DNA of 53,350 bases from an uncultured bacterium. GTDB lineage: Bacteria; Verrucomicrobiota; Kiritimatiellia; CAIKKV01; CAIJXV01. The stretch covers positions 1 through 53,350 of the forward strand of contig CAIJXV010000001.1 of assembly GCA_903824675.1 (NCBI GenBank). Direction: 5' to 3'. The notes beneath the pieces are model-generated. The model searched no databases. It worked only from the letters and a program-made list of their open reading frames with translations, and was not told where the DNA came from. Below, piece by piece: positions 41,075-50,540 of this stretch (position 1 is its first letter; each line of letters starts with the position of its first letter). A program made the translations under genes and the position numbers.

Positions 41075-41371
41075 CTACTCTTCAAGGATTTGACGTTCTA
41101 GCATCCGGGTGAACACGGCGTAAACGGTATCGCGCCGTTCGGCAAACAGACATCTAATGCATGTTGTCGAATCCGATTGCTTGGCGTAAACAAAAATGAC
41201 CCGAAAAGAACCAACTCGCAATCGGTGATATCCCTGCAGGGGGCCCTCCAGCACCCTGATGTCGCCGGACTCGGATGCCAGTTTGCGCAGCGCAAAACGC
41301 AACTTCCGCCTGGGATCCGGTGCTTGGGATCGGAAAAATGTCACGACTTGCTCTGACAACTCAACCCTCAT
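41075..41371 (-). CDS. RelE/ParE-family toxin
   Basis: The 98-residue protein (MRVELSEQVVTFFRS...) shows the small RelE/ParE fold: helical N-terminus, then VLEGPLQGYHRLRVGSFRVI and a closing CLFAERRDTVYAVF strand. Family members cut ribosome-bound mRNA or poison gyrase. The ATG at 41371 was chosen because the core fold starts there; a longer frame would extend far into the antitoxin. It overlaps the antitoxin gene by 11 bp, the usual antitoxin-first arrangement. It is convergent with the acetylesterase gene, 25 bp apart. Confidence 0.85.
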   Translation of the reverse strand: MRVELSEQVVTFFRSQAPDPRRKLRFALRKLASESGDIRVLEGPLQGYHRLRVGSFRVIFVYAKQSDSTTCIRCLFAERRDTVYAVFTRMLERQILEE

Positions 41372-41615
41372 CGTCCAGAGCCTCAAGCGGAAGGAATTTC
41401 GACTTCCCTTTTTTGTAGTCGCGCAACGCATGCATAGCGCTCGGGTTCGCAAGAATCTCCATCGTTTCTACGATGGCTTCCATTCGTTCCCTCGACACTA
41501 CGTAAGCCACGGTTTCGTCGTGCCGCGTGATGGCCACAGCGCCATCAGCGGCAGACTCTCGTACCAGTCGTGGCAGATGGCTTTGTGCCCGCGAGATAGA
41601 ATACGTATTTTTCAT
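41361..41615 (-). CDS. Phd/YefM-family antitoxin
   Basis: The 84-residue protein has the Phd/YefM N-terminal DNA-binding fold (YSISRAQSHLPRLVRESAA, then VAITRHDETVAYVVS) and an acidic, less ordered C-terminus to wrap the toxin. It would neutralise the RelE-like toxin and repress the shared promoter. A promoter with -10 ending 6 nt before the ATG and no ribosome binding site suggests a leaderless mRNA. The pair sits between GH38 and the acetylesterase gene and may stabilise this accessory region. Confidence 0.85.
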   Translation of the reverse strand: MKNTYSISRAQSHLPRLVRESAADGAVAITRHDETVAYVVSRERMEAIVETMEILANPSAMHALRDYKKGKSKFLPLEALDDEG

Positions 41616-41621
41616 GACTTA

Positions 41622-41650
41622 AGTATGTAGAATTCGGCCAACCGCGTCAA
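41622..41650 (-). promoter_or_regulatory. Leaderless promoter of the Phd/RelE operon
   Basis: On the minus strand TTGACG (41645-41650) and CATACT (41622-41627) are 17 bp apart; only 6 nt separate the -10 from the ATG at 41615. The same CATACT hexamer is used at 31807. Confidence 0.55.
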
Positions 41651-41787
41651 GTCAACTTGCGGAATTTTGAGGATTTGGCGAGGGTGCCCCCTTCACCCGG
41701 ATCCGATTCGCCGCAACAGCAATCAGGTCCGACCTCTTCCTCGACAGGGAGAGGCAACGATCGCGCGCGCTATGCTCGCTCCCTAAA

Positions 41788-41817
41788 AGCCTATCCCCCT
41801 ACAGCCTATGCCCCTAC
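41788..41817. repeat. Tandem 15-bp repeat at the GH38 stop codon
   Basis: AGCCTATCCCCCTAC (41788-41802) and AGCCTATGCCCCTAC (41803-41817) differ at one base. The second unit includes the stop codon of the GH38 gene (41814-41816, minus strand). Confidence 0.7.
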
Positions 41818-44800
41818 CCTCTCGGCCCTTTGCCCACCACCAGCCGCACCGTCTTGATTTCGAAAGGTTTGAATTCCAATTCCAGCGCACCGTTCTTGCT
41901 GGCCAGGGGCTGGGGTTCTTCTTCCACTAGATTCACGGCAACCGCCTTTTGGAACGGCAATTCGGTCAGCACGGTGCATTTCACCGTGGTCCGCAGACTT
42001 TCATACATCCGCAGGATCAGATCGCCGGAACCATCCTCCGCCAGTTTGACCGTCTCCAAAATCACGCTCGGCGAACCGATCGCAAACAGGGACGCCGACC
42101 CGGCGGCTCCCTGGCGAACCCGTACCGGCACATTCAGATCATAGCCTTCGCGGACGATCCCGCTCTCCACGAACGGCCCGGTCCAGGCATAGACGGCGTA
42201 AGTGAAATCCTGCCGCCCCTGATCGGCCGTCATGTCCGGGGCCAATGGCGCTCGCAACAAAGTCAACTGCAGGTTGCCGCCTTCCACATTGATCCCGTAT
42301 TTGCAATCGTTCAAAACAGCCATCCCGGAGTTCTCCTCGGCCACCGCACTCCATTTCTGGTTGCTCACCTCGAAGCGATCCGCGTCATAGGGCCGCGAGG
42401 CATGGGTCGGCCGTCGCAAATGCCCAAACTGGATCTCATGAATCGCCTCATCGCACCGGAGTGGAGTCGGGAACGCCACTTTCAACAGCTTGTGCTTTTC
42501 GCGCCAGTCCACGCGGGTCCTGAATTCCACCCGCCGGCTGTTCCGGCGAAGCCAGACTTCCTGCTCCACCTCCGACTGGTTAATCTTCCGCCGAATCCGC
42601 AGAACCGCCGCCAAGGGTCCGGCGGATACAACCTCGATCTGTGCCGCCGAAGTCAACGCCACGGGGTTTAATTTGTAGGTGGAATCAATATCCCAGGCAT
42701 CGTATTGGGTCGGCACATCCTTGAACAACTTAAAGCGGTTCATCGGTTCGGAGGCTAATTCACGTCCTGCCGTTTTGTCCCACATGGATAGGATCTCGCC
42801 GGTCCGGTTGAACTCCAGTCTAAGCACTTCGTTTTCCATCCGGGTCGGGGTGGCCTGTAGCGGTTTCGCCGTGGTCGGCCAGGCGTCGCCTTCGATCAGG
42901 GTCGTCCATCCGCAACCGGGCACCGACACCTCGACATAACGGGTGCCGCCGATATCCTGGGTGACCAGTGGATCTCCCTCGTGTTCCGCACCGGCCCATC
43001 CGGCGGGTAACGGGACCAGAACCGGCCGATCCCAGGACAGCGAATTGAAAACGGTGATCGACCCGGCATCGGCCTTCATCAATGCGCCCATCGCCCGATC
43101 GGCTTCCGTCCAGGCCGCCGTCAGGGACTGACCGTACAAGGCCTCCGCCTCTTCGTAAACCCGATGAATCGAAGATCCGGGAATGATGTCGTGGAATTGA
43201 TTGAGCAACACATCCCGCCAGGTTTCTTCCATCTGTTGCGCCGGATACCGGTACCGTCGATTTCGCGCCGTGGCCACCGCTCCCCACAGTTCCGCCTCGC
43301 GCAGGGCGAATTCGCATTTTCGGTTGCCCCGCTTGATGCGCGACTGGGTGGTATACGTTCCCCGATGCGCCTGAAAATACAATTCCCCCAGATAGGTTGG
43401 CAGGTTGCCCTCGCGCTGTTCCTCGCGCTTGAAAAATTCGTTCGGTGACGCGATCTTCGTGCGGGGCACCCCTTCCAGGTCTTTCTGCCGGCGCAGGAAT
43501 TCAAGATGATTCCGAGTCGGTCCACCGCCGCCATCCCCCCAGCCAAAGGGAAACATTCGCGCATCCAGCCCATCCTTCTGAACCCGTTCATTCCACCGTT
43601 TGATCAGTGCCGCCGGATTGGTGGGTGAGTTGTAATCATAGTGGAAATGGCTCAGGATTTGGCTCCCATCGATGCCTTCCCACCAAAAGGTATTATAGGG
43701 GAACGGATCGCCACCATTGTAATTCCAGAAAATCTTCTGGGTTGAAAAATACTTCATCCCGCAACCCACCAGGATTTGCGGCAGGGCCCCGGAATAACCG
43801 AACACGTCCGGCAGCCAGAGCAGTTCACAATTCACCCCGAACTCTTCGCGGAAAAACCGTTTGCCGTGCAGGATCTGCCGGATCAGGCTTTCGCCGCCGG
43901 TGATATTGGTGTCGGGTTCCACCCACATTCCCCCTTCGACCAGCCATTGGCCCTTACGGACGGCCTGCTTGATCCGGGCGTATAAATCAGGATACAAGCG
44001 CCGGGTCATCCAATAGAGATGCGCCTGGCTCTGCAGGAATTTATATTCGGAATAACGGTCCATCAAGCTCAACTGCGACGCGAAGGTTCGGGCACATTTC
44101 CGTTCCGTCTCGGCCAGTGGCCACAACCAGGCCACATCGATGTGGGAGTGGCCGAAACAATACATCCAGGGCGCGGTCGATCCGTTCCGGCAATCCAGAA
44201 CCCCTTTCAAACAGCGCCGGGCCCGGCGGACACTCTCAACCATTTCGGCCCGCGGCAATTCCACATCGGCTTCCAAACTGAAGGCCTTGAGGGCTGCATC
44301 GATTTCCGCCACGCGCAAACTGTTGGGATCCTGGGCATCGCGAACCTCCAACAACACCACAAGGTCGCACCACGCCTGGTATAAATCCTCCTCCCAGATT
44401 CCGAAGGACATTTCCTTAACCCGTTGCTGCTCGGCTGGCGGTTCGGGAACCGAGGGATGACCCTCGGGCCAGGGACCGGATTCACACACCAGGGGCCCAT
44501 GCCCCGCATAGGATTCGATCAGGATTTTAAAGGTCTGCCCCGTCTTGCCGCTGGCGGTCAGCAACACTTCCGGATGCGCCCAATCACTGCCGCCGACCTC
44601 GCGACCATTAACCCGGACCCGCGAATCACCGCCGGCATTCAAGGAAAACGACCCCGCTTTCCCCCACCGCAAAACGATTTGACGGCCGACCGCTTCTTTC
44701 GGCAATTTGATCTCACTCCGGAACCAGGCATATTCCCATTTCGCGCCCCAGGACCTCCCGGTCTTCATGGGCGTGAAGCGGCCTTGGGCGGCTTCGGTCG

Positions 44801-44924
44801 GAGTCAGTTGGTCCCGGGTTAAAAAACCTTCGACCGGTACTTCACCCAGCTTGTGATAAATCGTTTTTTCGATCGCCGTCTTCCAATTTTCAATCCTGAT
44901 CCGCCATTCTGGATTCAATGTCAT
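41814..44924 (-). CDS. GH38 alpha-mannosidase
   Basis: The 1036-residue protein is full length for GH38. It has an N-terminal extension (about 1-250), the zinc-binding motif GHSHIDVAW (H261, D263), the nucleophile D373 in LWLPDVFGYSG and the further zinc ligand H578 in LLNQFHDIIPG, then the large beta-sandwich C-terminus. It would cleave alpha-mannosides from N-glycan or mannan fragments in the cytoplasm, since no signal peptide is seen. AAAGG precedes the ATG by 9 nt. It follows the isomerase gene by 49 nt and is the last enzyme gene before the toxin-antitoxin pair. Confidence 0.93.
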   Translation of the reverse strand: MTLNPEWRIRIENWKTAIEKTIYHKLGEVPVEGFLTRDQLTPTEAAQGRFTPMKTGRSWGAKWEYAWFRSEIKLPKEAVGRQIVLRWGKAGSFSLNAGGDSRVRVNGREVGGSDWAHPEVLLTASGKTGQTFKILIESYAGHGPLVCESGPWPEGHPSVPEPPAEQQRVKEMSFGIWEEDLYQAWCDLVVLLEVRDAQDPNSLRVAEIDAALKAFSLEADVELPRAEMVESVRRARRCLKGVLDCRNGSTAPWMYCFGHSHIDVAWLWPLAETERKCARTFASQLSLMDRYSEYKFLQSQAHLYWMTRRLYPDLYARIKQAVRKGQWLVEGGMWVEPDTNITGGESLIRQILHGKRFFREEFGVNCELLWLPDVFGYSGALPQILVGCGMKYFSTQKIFWNYNGGDPFPYNTFWWEGIDGSQILSHFHYDYNSPTNPAALIKRWNERVQKDGLDARMFPFGWGDGGGGPTRNHLEFLRRQKDLEGVPRTKIASPNEFFKREEQREGNLPTYLGELYFQAHRGTYTTQSRIKRGNRKCEFALREAELWGAVATARNRRYRYPAQQMEETWRDVLLNQFHDIIPGSSIHRVYEEAEALYGQSLTAAWTEADRAMGALMKADAGSITVFNSLSWDRPVLVPLPAGWAGAEHEGDPLVTQDIGGTRYVEVSVPGCGWTTLIEGDAWPTTAKPLQATPTRMENEVLRLEFNRTGEILSMWDKTAGRELASEPMNRFKLFKDVPTQYDAWDIDSTYKLNPVALTSAAQIEVVSAGPLAAVLRIRRKINQSEVEQEVWLRRNSRRVEFRTRVDWREKHKLLKVAFPTPLRCDEAIHEIQFGHLRRPTHASRPYDADRFEVSNQKWSAVAEENSGMAVLNDCKYGINVEGGNLQLTLLRAPLAPDMTADQGRQDFTYAVYAWTGPFVESGIVREGYDLNVPVRVRQGAAGSASLFAIGSPSVILETVKLAEDGSGDLILRMYESLRTTVKCTVLTELPFQKAVAVNLVEEEPQPLASKNGALELEFKPFEIKTVRLVVGKGPRG

Positions 44925-44973
44925 AAATAGATACCTTTTCTCGTTGCGTTCCGCTCTACGAGAACGGGGCCTG

Positions 44974-45819
44974 TTAGATGGACTTTAAAATGCTTTCCAC
45001 AAAGTCAGCGTCCTTTCGGGCGCTGGCCAGCACGCGGTCCACATCGAAAGGAGAATCCTTCGCGATGCAATCGCGCACGAATTCCAGGGTCATCGTGGCG
45101 GTTGGATTCCGCCGCAGAATATGCGGCAACAAACGGCGATAATCGAGGGTGCTGTCCTCCAATAAAGAATAGAGCCCCCCTTGGTCTTGAGGCTGTGGCG
45201 CCTGCAGATGAAGATGGGAAATCCGGCCGGAAAACCGATCGGCCAACGCCATGGCCTTGGCGGTATCCTGGAAATCGTAGGGTTGATAGCAGATGGTGAA
45301 GTCGAGCTCCGGATGCGCTTGCATGAACCGCTCCCCAGCCTCGACGGGATCAAAAACCGTACCGCCATGGAGTTCGACCGCCATCTGGATTCCGCGGGAT
45401 TTCGCCTCGCGATACCAATTCCCAAACCGTTCCGCCACCTGCCGCAGTTGGTCCGGCGTGGCCTCGCCGCCCCGAAGGCCGCAAGCCAGCATGATTTTCA
45501 GTCGGTGGGTTCCCAATATTTCAGCCTTGTCCAGAATATCCGCCTGGATCCGTTCCTGTTCACGGGCTTCCAGGCCGCCCGCCGTGAAAATCGGATAGAC
45601 CCCGATATAGGGGAACGTCATCCCGACTTCATCGCCTTTTGCCCGGAGCGCCCGAATCGCCGCCAGGGAGCGCAAGGACACATGGTTCTGCCAGATTTCA
45701 AGCTGATTAAACCCCGCCCGCCGGATGGCCGGCAATAATTCAATCAAATCCATCCGGGGTTCCTTGAACGCCGTCCACCGATTGGGTTCCAAGGCAATCG
45801 TTCCCAGTATTGCGCGCAT
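44974..45819 (-). CDS. Sugar phosphate isomerase/epimerase (xylose-isomerase-like TIM barrel)
   Basis: The 281-residue protein matches the AP-endonuclease-2/xylose isomerase-like barrel: FNQLEIWQNHVS, KIMLACGLRGG, MAVELHGGTVFD and HLHLQAPQ supply the expected acidic and histidine metal ligands. It would interconvert keto- and aldo- or epimeric sugars released by neighbouring hydrolases. AAAAGGAG lies 5 nt before the ATG. It sits between GH42 (58-nt gap) and GH38 on the same strand. Substrate is not predictable from sequence. Confidence 0.8.
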   Translation of the reverse strand: MRAILGTIALEPNRWTAFKEPRMDLIELLPAIRRAGFNQLEIWQNHVSLRSLAAIRALRAKGDEVGMTFPYIGVYPIFTAGGLEAREQERIQADILDKAEILGTHRLKIMLACGLRGGEATPDQLRQVAERFGNWYREAKSRGIQMAVELHGGTVFDPVEAGERFMQAHPELDFTICYQPYDFQDTAKAMALADRFSGRISHLHLQAPQPQDQGGLYSLLEDSTLDYRRLLPHILRRNPTATMTLEFVRDCIAKDSPFDVDRVLASARKDADFVESILKSI

Positions 45820-45877
45820 GTTCGCTCCTTTTCATCGGCGCGATGGGGCGCGCCTCCCTCTTTCCGAAATTCCAAAT

Positions 45878-47959
45878 TCAGCGGGCCATTAACGCCACGC
45901 CAAATCCCGGTAATTCACTCATCTTACAACCCGTGATTTCATCGCGTCCACCCGGGGTCAGGGGCACGGGATACGGCTGGCGGTTGATCAGGAATGCATA
46001 CCGCCCCCGCGGGGTATCCCAGGTCACCCGCTGATAGTGGATCCGTTCCCCAGTCAGACCGGGCAGGAGGATCCGATACAACTGGGTGGCGGCGTCTTCG
46101 TCGGCCGGAACCGCGCCCAGGTAAATCGCGCGACCCCGCCCAATCGACCGGCACGCCAAGGCCGGTTGCCCGGCCGAGATGCCCTCCCCATAAATTCCCA
46201 GCGCCTGGGCTCCGGTCAATTCCAGCACCTCGGCATGGCGCGCATCGAACGAAATCGTTTCCGTTCCCACCCGGATCGGAATCCGGGGATTGTCAGGCCG
46301 GACCCCTTCCAGTTTTTGCGCTTGTCCCGCCTGGTGGTCGAACGCCGAACCACAATCCGCCTCCAGGGGGAAATAATCCCGGAGTTCGACCCCAAACAAG
46401 GAGGCCAGTAAACCTGGTGGGGGCGCGTCCCGATGGGCGCCAAACTCATCGCGTTCACCGGCGCCCGGAAAACAAATCAGGGTCCCGCCTGCCTCGCAGA
46501 AGGCCTGGAGCTTATCGCGCAGGGCGGGCGTACAGATATCCAGATCGGTCGCCACCAACGGCTTGGCTGGATCCCACGTCGCATCTTCAGCCACAAAATC
46601 CAGATTTAATCCAAAGCCGGTCAGGGGATTATAGGCCGCGCGCAACGTCTCCTTGATCCACATCGGAAACCGCTGGGCATACCCGTCCGGCAATTGGATT
46701 TCCATCCAGAACAGCGGCTCGCTGGACCGGTCCCGTCCGAAGGCGTTGTCGAAGCTGAATAATAATTGCACATCGACCGCCAGTCGGCCGCCCCGCAGAA
46801 TTTCATCGGCCCGGCGCATGTCCCGAACAATGCCTTGCAAACTCCGGAAGTTTTCCCGGGGCTTACGGTCCCGCTCGACCACCGGGGTCAACCGCCATTC
46901 ACAGCCGGTCCGGAACCGGCGCCAGTGGAACCAGAGAATCGCGCGGGATCCATACGCCAGGGTTTCAAACGACCAACAGCGCCGGGTGGCGGAATTGAAC
47001 CCCCCGGTGGTCGTATACCCGGACCCGATCTGGTGTTCGAGCGTCAGAAATTCGCGGGATGCCGACAGGGATCGGAATAAATCCAACTGCAGGGCCGCCT
47101 GCCCCTTGCGATTCCAAAGCTCGGGATAACTGTGATAGGTGACAGCATCCACGGGCGCCCAATCCCGGTCGGCCTGGATTTGAAAAAGCCGGTGTAACAC
47201 CGGGAATATCGCACTGGCCACCACAAACTGCCGGGGGTCAACCTGTGGGCGAAGGGCCTCGGCCTGGATGAGCAGGAATTCGGCGAATCCGTCCGCGCAA
47301 AACCGGTTGTAGTCCAGCAGGTAGGACGGGTTCCGGGTACTCATCATTTCAATCGGTGCCGGGAGTTGGTCAAAGCGCTCGATTTCCTGGTTCCAGAAAA
47401 TCAGCCCCCAGCGCCGGTTGAGTTCGTCCACCGATCCATACTTCCGCGCGACCCACTGGTGAAAGGCATGCCGTGCGGGGGGAGAACAGTCAATCAGGCT
47501 GTAACTCCCGGCCTCGTTATCGATCTGCCACCCGACCACATGGGGATTGCGGCCAAACCGCTCGCCGAGTCCGGTGGCGATACGGCGACAGCACTCGCGA
47601 TAGCCTTCATGAAAGGGGCTGTAATGCCGCCGCCCCCCAAACAATCCCGGCGTGCCATCGGGCTTGAGAAAAGGCAGATCGGGATAGCGCTCACAAAGCC
47701 AGATCGGCGGAGTGGCCGTCGGCGTACAGAGAATGGTCCGGATCCCATACCGCCCAAACAGCGCGATGCACCGTTCGAGCCAATCCAGCGTGAACGATCC
47801 ATCAGCCCGTTGCATCCGGTTCCAGCAAAATTCACCGATCCGGATGGTGTCGATGCCCAGATCCCGCATCAAGCGGGCATCGAGTTCCCAATCGGATTCA
47901 GGATCGTGCTCGGGATAATAGGCGACGCCCAACCTCAGTTCGGATTGGTTTGAACTCAT
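45878..47959 (-). CDS. GH42 beta-galactosidase
   Basis: The 693-residue protein has the GH42 order: TIM barrel with VAYYPEHDPESDW at the start, acid/base E149 in GWQIDNEAG and nucleophile E308 in LTLEHQIGSG, then a trimerisation-type alpha/beta domain (about 390-610) and a small C-terminal beta domain. Length is typical. It would release beta-linked galactose, probably inside the cell because no signal peptide is present. GGGAG lies about 9 nt before the ATG. It starts 14 nt after the unknown membrane protein gene of the pyrKD cluster. Confidence 0.93.
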   Translation of the reverse strand: MSSNQSELRLGVAYYPEHDPESDWELDARLMRDLGIDTIRIGEFCWNRMQRADGSFTLDWLERCIALFGRYGIRTILCTPTATPPIWLCERYPDLPFLKPDGTPGLFGGRRHYSPFHEGYRECCRRIATGLGERFGRNPHVVGWQIDNEAGSYSLIDCSPPARHAFHQWVARKYGSVDELNRRWGLIFWNQEIERFDQLPAPIEMMSTRNPSYLLDYNRFCADGFAEFLLIQAEALRPQVDPRQFVVASAIFPVLHRLFQIQADRDWAPVDAVTYHSYPELWNRKGQAALQLDLFRSLSASREFLTLEHQIGSGYTTTGGFNSATRRCWSFETLAYGSRAILWFHWRRFRTGCEWRLTPVVERDRKPRENFRSLQGIVRDMRRADEILRGGRLAVDVQLLFSFDNAFGRDRSSEPLFWMEIQLPDGYAQRFPMWIKETLRAAYNPLTGFGLNLDFVAEDATWDPAKPLVATDLDICTPALRDKLQAFCEAGGTLICFPGAGERDEFGAHRDAPPPGLLASLFGVELRDYFPLEADCGSAFDHQAGQAQKLEGVRPDNPRIPIRVGTETISFDARHAEVLELTGAQALGIYGEGISAGQPALACRSIGRGRAIYLGAVPADEDAATQLYRILLPGLTGERIHYQRVTWDTPRGRYAFLINRQPYPVPLTPGGRDEITGCKMSELPGFGVALMAR

Positions 47960-47973
47960 CGATTTTTTCTCCC

Positions 47974-49605
47974 TTAGTCACGCGAACGGAACAAAATGGA
48001 AAAATCGGCCCCGGCCGGCCCCCCGGCAGAATCCGCGCGAACCACCACCGAGGCCTGATCCAACGTCCGACAGCCATCCCACCACCGGACCCACGCTCCC
48101 ATCGCCCGACGGGATTCGGCGTTGGAAGACGATCCGGACACCGATTGCATCAACATCGCGGCCCCCAGGACATTTCGGATGACGGGCCAGGCCGTCGAAC
48201 CTTGCACCCAGATTCCGCCCACCACCTCGGTCCCGGCCAAAACCTGCCAGGTGTTGGTTTCAGCCGACGCCGGTGTCCGATTCAACAAGCGCCGCAAACT
48301 CCCGGCATGTGAACTGATCAGCAGGTTCCGATTCAACGGCGTAACGGCCACCCGTTCATCCAACTCGAACTGGCCGTAAAGGTTGGGCCGACTTTCCTCG
48401 ATCAGCGTCAGAGTGCGCCCCTGCACGGACACCGGGTGTGGAATCAAACCCCAGCCCTGCCGCGCGTTCAACCGATCAAGCAGGCCCATCATCTGACCCA
48501 TGGCCACCCCTTCCCCATCCGGTATCGGCAGGGCCAGCAAAAGGGTCGGTACTTTAAGCCCGCTCCCCGCCAAAAAGGGAATCGCCCGAAACGGCCCCTT
48601 GATGCGGACCTCGTAATCCGCATCGAGCAAGCCTCCATACACCGGTTGAAGCGTATTCGTCGAGGCCGGCAACAGCGCATCCCCCGCCATCCGCAAAGGA
48701 CCCGCCCAGGCGAAGGTCCGCACCAACACCGGCCAAAAGGTATGTGGCATTTTAAACCAGATGGCCGGCGGGTCCGGCAAAAAGGCGTTCATTTCCGCAT
48801 CGGATTCGGCACCACCCTCGGCATCCAACCGGGAGATCGGGGGAAGGAAACAACTTCCGGTCAATCCGCCGGCATCCAGACGGTCAATCCGCACCGGACA
48901 ATAGCGGTCGGATGCCGTCATCGGCGCGCCCGGCTTCAAAATCCAAGCCCGATCGGCGATCCGCGATCGGGCGGCGGTTGATTCGCCGGGAAGAGTGAAC
49001 CGCGAGGCCTGGCGCCCGGGGTAACGCCGATCCATCAAAATCAGGAGGGATCGGACGGCGGAGGGATCGGACGAAAGACAAGCGACCGTCATGCCCTCTT
49101 GAAAGGCAAAGGAGAGATACGGACCCTGTGCCGCCCCTCCTAAATGGACCACCCAGAACCGATGCCCCATATCCTGTCGATCTTCACGGGCCGCCTGGAA
49201 AAAACCCAACCGCATCATCCAATGGAGATAACGGGTCCGCCCGCCGGTCCAGGCTGCCCCAATCCAGGCCGGTCGATCTTGAATTCCAAATCGGGGGGTA
49301 TAGGAGATCAAGACTTGGTCCGAGGCCAGGCGCTTCAGCCAATCGACGACTTCCGGCGGCGTGGTCCACTCATTCGTCCCCTGATGGACCAGGAGACCCT
49401 GAGCCACCAACCACGGGCGCAAGGGAGGAAAGGCGCTGATCTGATTCCAACGCTGGGCCGGCCGATCGTGGAGACTGACGAAAAGCGCATTGGAAGGAAC
49501 GGCATCAAAAAGCTGGGCCGGTCGGCGCGGCACATAAACCAGCCAGAAGCCCAGAACTGAAACCACCGTCAGGATCCAGATCCAACGCAAACCGGGTCGT
49601 TTCAT
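47974..49605 (-). CDS. Membrane-anchored protein of unknown function
   Basis: The 543-residue protein has one N-terminal membrane segment (about 8-25, WIWILTVVSVLGFWLVYV) after a basic start and then a long, mostly soluble region expected outside the cytoplasmic membrane. No domain is recognised; FVSLHDRPAQRWNQ, VACLSSDPSAVRSLL and SSHAGSLRRLLN recall DUF3352-like proteins, but this is a weak impression. The ATG at 49605 overlaps the pyrD stop (ATGA), and a longer frame would lie within pyrD. Coupling to pyrD and to GH42 (14-nt gap) suggests co-transcription, not shared function. Confidence 0.65.
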   Translation of the reverse strand: MKRPGLRWIWILTVVSVLGFWLVYVPRRPAQLFDAVPSNALFVSLHDRPAQRWNQISAFPPLRPWLVAQGLLVHQGTNEWTTPPEVVDWLKRLASDQVLISYTPRFGIQDRPAWIGAAWTGGRTRYLHWMMRLGFFQAAREDRQDMGHRFWVVHLGGAAQGPYLSFAFQEGMTVACLSSDPSAVRSLLILMDRRYPGRQASRFTLPGESTAARSRIADRAWILKPGAPMTASDRYCPVRIDRLDAGGLTGSCFLPPISRLDAEGGAESDAEMNAFLPDPPAIWFKMPHTFWPVLVRTFAWAGPLRMAGDALLPASTNTLQPVYGGLLDADYEVRIKGPFRAIPFLAGSGLKVPTLLLALPIPDGEGVAMGQMMGLLDRLNARQGWGLIPHPVSVQGRTLTLIEESRPNLYGQFELDERVAVTPLNRNLLISSHAGSLRRLLNRTPASAETNTWQVLAGTEVVGGIWVQGSTAWPVIRNVLGAAMLMQSVSGSSSNAESRRAMGAWVRWWDGCRTLDQASVVVRADSAGGPAGADFSILFRSRD

Positions 49606-50540
49606 AAACGGACCGTCCGAATTAATTCGCGGACGGAGGCGATCCGGTGCCGGACCAGATAGGCTTCCAATCCTTCGATCACGCGCAGGCAAGCCTGGGG
49701 ATCGGCAAAGGTCGCGGTTCCCACAGCCACTGCGGAAGCGCCCGCGATGAGGAATTCAACGGCCTCCTGCGCCGAACGAATTCCCCCCATGGCAATGATC
49801 GGAATCGATACGGCCTGGGCGGCCTCATAGACCAGTTTAACGGCAATCGGATGAATGGCTGCACCGCTCAAACCGCCCGTGACATTGGCCAGAACCGGTC
49901 GCCGGGTCTCGATGTCAATGGCCATGGCGGGAAAGGAGTTGATCAGTGAAATCGCATCCGCGCCCTCATCGGCCGCGGCGCGCGCAAAGGGACGAATGTC
50001 CGACACATTCGGGGAAAGCTTGATAATCAACGGCAACCGCGTGACTTTGCGAACGGCGCCGATCACCTGGGACGCCAGGTCCACCCGGGTTCCAAAGGAA
50101 ATACCGCCCTCCTTGATATTGGGGCAGGAAATATTCACCTCCAGCGCGTGGATGCCCGGTTCGGACGAGAGCCGTTCCGCAACCCGCACATAATCCTCAA
50201 CGGCCCGCCCCCAGATATTGACCACCACGGGCACGTCATATTTCCGCAAAAAAGGGAGATACGTGGCGATGAATCCTTCCGCCCCCGGATTCTGCAGGCC
50301 GATGGCATTCAATAACCCGCCGGTCACTTCATGAAGACGCGGCGTGCGATTCCCCGTCCAGGGTTCCAGGCTGATCCCCTTGACGACGATCGCACCGAGC
50401 CGGTTCAGGTCCACCACATCGGCATACTCCGGCCCATAGCCAAAGGTCCCCGATGCCACCATCACCGGATTCCGCAGACGCAACCCGGCCAATTCAAGAC
50501 TGAGATCGGTTTTAAAAGGAAGGGCGGTGGGTGAGGTCAT
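49602..50540 (-). CDS. pyrD: Dihydroorotate dehydrogenase, class 1B catalytic subunit
   Basis: The 312-residue protein has the FMN barrel of class 1 enzymes: VVKGISLEPW, NAIGLQNPG, NISCPN with the class 1B cysteine C139, and GGIRSAQEAVEFL plus ASAVAVGTATF for phosphate binding. It oxidises dihydroorotate to orotate in pyrimidine synthesis, passing electrons to NAD+ through PyrK. The gene overlaps pyrK by 4 bp upstream and the membrane-protein gene by 4 bp downstream. The 1B type, which does not need a quinone, suits an anaerobe. Confidence 0.93.
   Translation of the reverse strand: MTSPTALPFKTDLSLELAGLRLRNPVMVASGTFGYGPEYADVVDLNRLGAIVVKGISLEPWTGNRTPRLHEVTGGLLNAIGLQNPGAEGFIATYLPFLRKYDVPVVVNIWGRAVEDYVRVAERLSSEPGIHALEVNISCPNIKEGGISFGTRVDLASQVIGAVRKVTRLPLIIKLSPNVSDIRPFARAAADEGADAISLINSFPAMAIDIETRRPVLANVTGGLSGAAIHPIAVKLVYEAAQAVSIPIIAMGGIRSAQEAVEFLIAGASAVAVGTATFADPQACLRVIEGLEAYLVRHRIASVRELIRTVRL

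Noticed and set aside
41075-41452. Longer toxin start at 41452
   Set aside because: The added 27 residues are shadow translation of the antitoxin gene; the RelE-like fold begins at the ATG at 41371.
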